A stretch of DNA of 10,079 nucleotides from CAZUHK01 sp964620345 (GTDB taxonomy: Bacteria > Planctomycetota > Phycisphaerae > Phycisphaerales > Zrk34): the NCBI GenBank assembly GCA_964620345.1, contig CAZUHK010000120.1, positions 1 through 10,079 of the forward strand, read 5' to 3'. Made by a program: the position numbers and the translations under genes. How positions within the stretch are numbered: position 1 is the first letter of the stretch; each line of letters begins with the position of its first letter. Positions 6,541 through 10,079 of the stretch are shown in pieces. A model generated the notes under the pieces. That model saw only the letters and a program-made list of their open reading frames with translations. It searched no databases and was not told the DNA's origin.

Positions 6541-7314
6541 TCAGTCCTCCAGTCCGGCTTGGTCGTTGACGTCCACGGTGCCGAACATCTGGGTCGGCTT
6601 GTCACGATCGACGGTGAGCGGCTCGATGGCGCGGATGTCGGCTTGGGGGTCGAGCGTCATGTCGATCCGAAAGCGGCGCATCGAGATGTCTTCCTGGCGC
6701 GTTTCCTCGGAGTAGGCCAGGTCGACGCTGTCCAGCAGGGAGCATCGGGCCAGCGACGTCATGTATTGGGCGACCTGGATGTCGGTCGGCGCCAGGCCGA
6801 TGAGTTGGATGTCGACCCGGAATCGGGGCACCTGGGGCTGGGGGTCGGCCGCGTCGGCTTCGCCCTCGGCTTTGCCCGCCGCGGCGCTGGCCGCGGCCAG
6901 CGCCGAGCCCCGCGGCGCGTTGAACGCCACCCCGCCGTCGACCTGCTTGCTGTTGAGTTCCAGCTCCACCAGCGTCAGCGACGCGGGCATGCGATTGATC
7001 AGCTCGGCCAGCAGGTTGCTGCGCGGTACCGGCTCGATCAGCGTGGTGGTCACCTGGGCCTTGCGCAACAGCCGCTTCTTTTGCGTCTGCAGCTCGTCGA
7101 GCTGGCTGATGCGCTTGGCCGCCTCGGTGAACGCGGCGTTGATCGACTGCTGCTGTTCGAGCACTTCGGCGCGCTGGCGGCTGGTCACGAAGTATGCGCC
7201 CAGCACGCCCGCGAGCACCACGCCGAACAGCGACAGGCAGATCAGGTTCGTCCGCATTTCCACGCGGCGCTCGATGTAGTCTTCCGGCAGGAAGCTCATG
7301 TCCTTTTCGGCCAT
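6541..7314 (-). CDS. pilN: Type IV pilus alignment protein PilN
   Basis: 257 residues. The N-terminal MSFLPEDYIERR (6-17) corresponds to the conserved cytoplasmic NLLP-type motif by which PilN docks into PilM. One transmembrane helix follows (about 23-43), then a Gln/Glu/Lys-rich coiled coil (about 46-90) and a periplasmic ferredoxin-like domain (about 95-225). That domain is interrupted by an Ala/Gly/Pro-rich insert (about 137-163), and a polar tail follows to 257, so it is longer than the roughly 200 residues of proteobacterial PilN. The frame is open further upstream to 7581, overlapping pilM, but 7314 is the right start: AGGAGT lies 7 nt before this ATG and the docking motif is then N-terminal. 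Upstream residues in the longer frame are only a shadow of pilM. PilN bridges cytoplasmic PilM to periplasmic PilO. Confidence 0.93.
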   Translation of the reverse strand: MAEKDMSFLPEDYIERRVEMRTNLICLSLFGVVLAGVLGAYFVTSRQRAEVLEQQQSINAAFTEAAKRISQLDELQTQKKRLLRKAQVTTTLIEPVPRSNLLAELINRMPASLTLVELELNSKQVDGGVAFNAPRGSALAAASAAAGKAEGEADAADPQPQVPRFRVDIQLIGLAPTDIQVAQYMTSLARCSLLDSVDLAYSEETRQEDISMRRFRIDMTLDPQADIRAIEPLTVDRDKPTQMFGTVDVNDQAGLED

Positions 7315-7321
7315 GCGGTTG

Positions 7322-7327
7322 ACTCCT
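7322..7327 (-). promoter_or_regulatory. pilN ribosome binding site fused to the pilM stop codon
   Basis: AGGAGT 7 nt upstream of the ATG at 7314. It overlaps the pilM TAG stop (7326-7328), reading TAGGAGT, and decides the pilN start in favour of 7314 over the more distal ATG at 7581. Confidence 0.8.
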
Positions 7328-8528
7328 ACAAATTGGCCGGCAACTGACACAGGCCCAGGGGCACGGCCCATCCGGGCTGGGGTTTGCGAAGGTCCACGCC
7401 GTGCGGCGGTTTGGCGGTGCGGCTGCGGCCCACGCGGCACAGCGGGTCGCCCAACTGCGCCGGCAGCTTCAGCGCCTGCGCGATCCGCCGGCACATCGCC
7501 CGCTGGTTCGCCTCGCCGCCGAGGAACACCACCGAATCGATCCGCCGATGCGCGAACATCGATGCGTGATAGCCCATGCACAACTGCAGCTCATCGACCA
7601 GGCATTCGAGCATCTCGCCGCCGGCGGGGATCATCTCGTGGCCCGGTTCGCCCGGCCGGATCGGCCCGCTCGATGGCGCCCGGCCGTGGGGCTTGGGCGT
7701 GGCCATCGGCGCGTCGGTCGCCGTGCCCCCGCCGTCGGTCCGCATCGTCTGGCGCCGGGGCTGCTTGAGGGTCGAGCCGCTGAGTTCCTGGTCGGCCTGG
7801 CGCCGGCGGCGCTGCCGGGCCTCTTCCAGTTCGATGCCCAGCTCGTCGGCGAAGTGGCGATCGAGGTGTTCCCCGGCGACCTGGATCAGCTTGGCGAAGA
7901 CCAGCTTCGGGCCGTGGGCGACCATCGCCTTGCTCGTGCGGTATCCGACGTCGACGAACAGCGTGGTGCGCTTCTCATCGCCGGCCCGGCGGAACAGGTG
8001 GTCAAAGGCCCGCAGGATCGCGGTCGGCTCGCCGTGCATGCCCACCGCGCGCAGCCGCGCGGCCTTGAGGATGTCGATGTGGTGCAGCACCGCCTGTCGG
8101 CCCGCGGCCATGCAGATCATCTCCTGCTTGCCGCCGACCGGCCCGACGTCCACGTGACGGATCACGCAGCACGATGGATCGACCGGCAGCTTGCCCGCCA
8201 GTTCCTCGGCCAGCTTCTGCTCGACCGGGATGCCATCGCCGCCGGCCAGCTTCACGTGCTGCACGAACGTCAGCGACGAGGGGATCGAGGCGATCGCGCG
8301 GCGGCCCTTGAAGCCCGCGGCCTTGACCAGCTCGGCCACCGACTGGGTGAGAAACTCTCGCCGCTTGGCCGTGTGCTGACGGATATCATGGGGCACCACC
8401 TTGCCCCCGGCCGCGACGACCCTGGGCAGACCGTCCTGATCGAACTCGACCTGCAGCAGCTTGAGCTGGTCGGTGCCGAAGTCCACCGCGATCGGGCTGA
8501 GGTGGTTGGTGTTCAATCCCAGGCGCAT
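7326..8528 (-). CDS. pilM: Type IV pilus actin-like assembly protein PilM
   Basis: 400 residues, longer than the roughly 350 of typical PilM. Actin/FtsA-like nucleotide motifs are visible: phosphate 1 SPIAVDFGTDQLKLLQV (11-27), phosphate 2 TLFVDVGYRTSKAMV (189-203) and the adenosine motif VVFLGGEANQRAM (333-345). The central SIPSSLTFVQHVKLA stretch (81-95) matches the region after the first subdomain in this family. An Arg/Gln-rich then Gly/Pro/Thr-rich, probably disordered insert occupies about 237-297, just before the conserved helix starting near 302. PilM is a cytoplasmic ATP-binding protein that recruits the N-terminus of PilN to the inner face of the membrane and communicates with the motors. 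The start at 8528 puts VDFGT at the expected distance; a modest AGGGA lies about 9 nt upstream. It heads the compact run and follows the long intergenic region. EpsL/GspL-type proteins are related but would carry their own membrane helix, which this lacks. Confidence 0.92.
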   Translation of the reverse strand: MRLGLNTNHLSPIAVDFGTDQLKLLQVEFDQDGLPRVVAAGGKVVPHDIRQHTAKRREFLTQSVAELVKAAGFKGRRAIASIPSSLTFVQHVKLAGGDGIPVEQKLAEELAGKLPVDPSCCVIRHVDVGPVGGKQEMICMAAGRQAVLHHIDILKAARLRAVGMHGEPTAILRAFDHLFRRAGDEKRTTLFVDVGYRTSKAMVAHGPKLVFAKLIQVAGEHLDRHFADELGIELEEARQRRRRQADQELSGSTLKQPRRQTMRTDGGGTATDAPMATPKPHGRAPSSGPIRPGEPGHEMIPAGGEMLECLVDELQLCMGYHASMFAHRRIDSVVFLGGEANQRAMCRRIAQALKLPAQLGDPLCRVGRSRTAKPPHGVDLRKPQPGWAVPLGLCQLPANL

Positions 8529-8866
8529 GAGCCGCGTTCCCTGACTGACTTCGCCACGGCGGCGAACGCAACGTCCCTGCTCGTGGCGTCCAAGCCAGGG
8601 CGTCCCGGACAGTCGTGTCCGGGATGGCGCGACCGTGCCCAGTGGGCCGGATCGCTTTGCGTCCCCGCCTCGCGACGGGTTTGCCGATGTTCGTATGTTC
8701 GACCGGATGGAACCTACGATTCAGCCGGGGGCCGCTCAAAACAATCGCTCAACGTTTTGCCCACGTTTCGACCTGCCCGACCCGCACCATCGGTACAACC
8801 GTCTCAGACGGACCGGTCGGCCGGGGCGGATTGCGCATCAGGAGTGGGGGGCTGGCCGGCTGACGT
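8529..8866 (-). other. Long intergenic region, probable promoter area of the pilM operon
   Basis: 338 bp without a credible gene: short open frames here match nothing I recognise and mostly extend from shadows of neighbours. Contents, right to left: an odd dyad CCGTCT-C-AGACGG (8799-8811); an AT-richer island (8736-8759) with a CAAAAC/GTTTTG inverted repeat (8737-8742, 8754-8759) and two direct copies of CGCTCAA 13 bp apart (8733-8739, 8746-8752); and a strong hairpin (8603-8624). Reading the minus strand, TTGAGC (8734-8739) is 17 nt from TAGGTT (8711-8716), a poor sigma-70-like pair. No convincing terminator (stem plus T-run) follows the prepilin peptidase gene, so readthrough is possible. 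Promoter function is inferred from position. Confidence 0.4.
8603..8624. repeat. Perfect hairpin, 9-bp stem and GTCG loop
   Basis: TCCCGGACA and TGTCCGGGA flank a 4-base loop; one G·T wobble and a C-G pair can extend the stem to 8601-8626. No T-run follows on either strand, so it does not look like an intrinsic terminator. Its compact form in an intergenic region fits a REP-like dispersed palindrome, or an RNA structure in the pilM leader; only a whole-genome count would tell. Confidence 0.6.
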
Positions 8867-10021
8867 TCAGGCGGAGACGCCCAGCAGGGCCGCGAGGTAG
8901 CCGAAGATCGGCTCGCGGAGAACGATGACGATCGCGCTGGCCAGCGCCAGGTGCGGGCCGTAGGGGATGATGCGGACCTCGCGTTGGAGCACCCGGGCCA
9001 GCCCGGCCGAGCCGACCGCCCAGGCCAGACCGAAGAACGGGGCGATGAAGAACGCCACGACCGGCTCGCGCCAGCCGGTCACCGCGCCGACCGCGGCCAT
9101 CAGGTGCACGTCGCCCAGGCCCATCGCCTCCTTGCCGAACGCCAGCGTGCCCAGCACGCGCGTGGCCCAGACCACCGCGCCGCCGGCCAGGTAGCCCAGC
9201 GCCACGCCCGCCAGCGCATGCAACCACACCGGCACGCTCGCCTGTGACACCTCGATCGCCGAGCCCAGCACCGCGCCCATCACCGGGAACGCGAGAAACA
9301 GGCATTCCTTGAGCACCTCCCGCCGGGGGTGCGGGTGAGCCAGGAACGCATCGGGCGCCTCGTCCTGCTCGGCCTCGACCGGCGCCTCGTCAAAACTCCG
9401 CGGCAGCACGCCCAGCCAGGCGAGCACCACCGCGACGATCAGGCCCGCCAGCCCGCCAAGGGCCATGGGCACGTGGTCCAGGCCGATGACCGGGATGGCG
9501 TGGCCGGTCGGGTGGAAGACGCGCACGTCGATGTAAGGCGCGACCGACATCGCCACCGCCGCGGCGCCCGCGATCCACCAGGTGACGGTCAGCGGGATGA
9601 CGTAGTACCGCGCGTCGATCAGCACGCAGATCAGCAACCCCGCCCAGAGCACGAGGTAGGCCAGGAACGGCGCGGCGGTGGGGCCGAAGCCCGCCTCGGC
9701 GTACACCGGCCGAAGGCCCGTGAAGTAACAGATCGCGAACCACCCGCCGAACAGCAGCGCGGTCAACGCCTCGATCAACGGATACTGGACGCTGATGCGC
9801 GCCCGGCACGCCCGGCACTTGCCGCCCAGCCAGAACCACGCGAGCACGGGGATGTTGTCGAACCAGCGGATCGGCTTGCCGCACGTCGGGCAGTGCGATC
9901 CGGGGCGCGACAGCGACTGGCCCGTCGGCAACCGGTACGCCACCACGTTGAGAAAACTGCCGACGCAGGCGCCGACGAGCGTGAAGAAGATCAGATAGAC
10001 GTGGTCGAGCGTCATAGGCAT
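8867..10021 (-). CDS. pilD: Prepilin peptidase, A24 family (PilD-like), with enlarged central region
   Basis: 384 residues, well above the roughly 250-290 usual for PilD/GspO. The N-terminal GACVGSFLNVVAYRLP (17-32) is the family signature. A zinc-binding pair of CxxC motifs follows (C44, C47, C69, C72), as in bifunctional enzymes that cleave and N-methylate prepilins. The first catalytic Asp is D136 in LIDARYYVIP; the second is D304 in the GxGD motif (EAMGLGDVH, 298-306). About 168 residues separate them against about 64 in well-studied PilD/TcpJ. The extra part holds additional hydrophobic segments (about 184-204, 240-255) around an acidic, His/Pro-rich loop (about 208-238). It is a polytopic inner-membrane enzyme that processes the pilins encoded to the left. 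The start is uncertain: ATGs at 10021 and 10015 are in frame and neither has a Shine-Dalgarno. The frame is open upstream to the window edge, but no further start codon occurs within it. Confidence 0.93.
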   Translation of the reverse strand: MPMTLDHVYLIFFTLVGACVGSFLNVVAYRLPTGQSLSRPGSHCPTCGKPIRWFDNIPVLAWFWLGGKCRACRARISVQYPLIEALTALLFGGWFAICYFTGLRPVYAEAGFGPTAAPFLAYLVLWAGLLICVLIDARYYVIPLTVTWWIAGAAAVAMSVAPYIDVRVFHPTGHAIPVIGLDHVPMALGGLAGLIVAVVLAWLGVLPRSFDEAPVEAEQDEAPDAFLAHPHPRREVLKECLFLAFPVMGAVLGSAIEVSQASVPVWLHALAGVALGYLAGGAVVWATRVLGTLAFGKEAMGLGDVHLMAAVGAVTGWREPVVAFFIAPFFGLAWAVGSAGLARVLQREVRIIPYGPHLALASAIVIVLREPIFGYLAALLGVSA

Positions 10022-10026
10022 TGGGA

Positions 10027-10054
10027 AATGACGAATGACGATTATCCAATGACC
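10027..10054. repeat. Heptamer-phased intergenic repeat upstream of the prepilin peptidase gene
   Basis: On the plus strand four 7-base units follow each other: aatgacg, aatgacg, attatcc, aatgacc. The first two are identical and the fourth differs by one base. The unit boundary runs on into aacgccc. The stretch is far more AT-rich than its surroundings and lies just before the ATG. It looks like a short copy of a dispersed simple-sequence element. Confidence 0.6.
10041..10046 (-). promoter_or_regulatory. Possible -10 box for the prepilin peptidase gene
   Basis: Read on the minus strand this is GATAAT, five of six matches to TATAAT, with 19 nt to the first ATG. That would give a very short leader, in line with the missing Shine-Dalgarno. 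No matching -35 hexamer is seen 16-18 bp upstream, and the hexamer is part of the heptamer repeat, so it may be chance. Confidence 0.2.
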
Positions 10055-10079
10055 AACGCCCCGATACGGCGCGTGCGCC

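Noticed and set aside
7315..7581. N-terminal extension of pilN by 89 residues to an ATG at 7581
   Set aside because: It overlaps the end of pilM, is Arg/Pro/Gly-rich shadow sequence, and the internal ATG at 7314 has an excellent Shine-Dalgarno and the conserved N-terminal docking motif.
932..8900. Long open frames on the plus strand (for example 932-2311, 2233-3462, 3281-5266, 5245-7347, 7401-8900)
   Set aside because: They lie antisense to recognised pilus genes. Their translations are rich in Arg, Gly, His, Asp and Val with no domain signature, as expected for frames opposite high-G+C genes.
9390..10049. 219-codon minus-strand frame overlapping the prepilin peptidase gene
   Set aside because: It is a shifted frame of the clearly conserved A24 peptidase; its Arg/Pro/Gly composition is typical of a shadow.
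1..10079. Type II secretion system instead of a type IV pilus
   Set aside because: PilM and a PilT with the AVRNLVRE retraction motif are pilus hallmarks, and no GspD, GspL or GspM-type gene is visible.
1..10079. CRISPR array, tRNA, rRNA, insertion sequence or phage genes
   Set aside because: No repeat-spacer pattern, no transposase or integrase motif and no structured-RNA gene was recognised on either strand.

Overview
The window is one strand-consistent type IV pilus (T4P) assembly locus. All nine genes I can support lie on the minus strand, so transcription runs from the right edge towards the left. The DNA is very G+C rich. The gene content (PilM with a spacer insert, a PilB of MshEN type, a TM-anchored PilP-like protein, an enlarged A24 prepilin peptidase) and the intergenic heptamer repeat make me think of a planctomycete, perhaps Phycisphaerae. 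That is recognition from memory and not a search, so the lineage is tentative. The sequence is probably a draft or metagenomic scaffold, because there is a run of exactly 10 N inside pilB.

Right edge to 8867: the prepilin peptidase gene (pilD-like) is preceded by a short AT-richer stretch of heptamer repeats. Positions 8529-8866 form the only long non-coding stretch (338 bp). It holds a perfect 9-bp-stem hairpin and a few small dyads, and is the likely place for the promoter of the downstream run. From 8528 leftwards, pilM, pilN, pilO, a pilP/gspC-like gene, pilB and pilT are packed with 3-11 bp between them, which indicates one operon with translational coupling. A 116-bp gap with potential alternative hairpins separates pilT from pilC. 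pilC overlaps the first minor pilin gene by four bases (ATGA). After 62 bp comes a second, PilX/GspK-like minor pilin that runs off the left edge.

How the genes fit together: the prepilin peptidase cleaves (and normally N-methylates) prepilins. PilM (cytoplasmic actin-like), PilN and PilO (inner-membrane, coiled-coil plus ferredoxin-like domains) and the PilP-like protein form the alignment complex. PilC is the membrane platform, PilB the extension ATPase and PilT the retraction ATPase. The two minor pilins probably prime or cap the fibre. PilM and a true PilT argue for a retractile T4P and against a type II secretion system, although the PilP-like protein looks partly GspC-like. No major pilin (PilA) and no secretin (PilQ) gene is present in the window; they would have to lie further left or elsewhere.

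Nothing here is a clearly new system. The most useful second-look items are the 10-N gap, which looks like an unresolved 5-bp contig overlap (merging it restores a CxxC zinc motif in PilB), the roughly 100-residue expansion between the catalytic aspartates of the prepilin peptidase, the disordered insert in PilM, and the dispersed-repeat-like elements in the two intergenic stretches flanking pilD.
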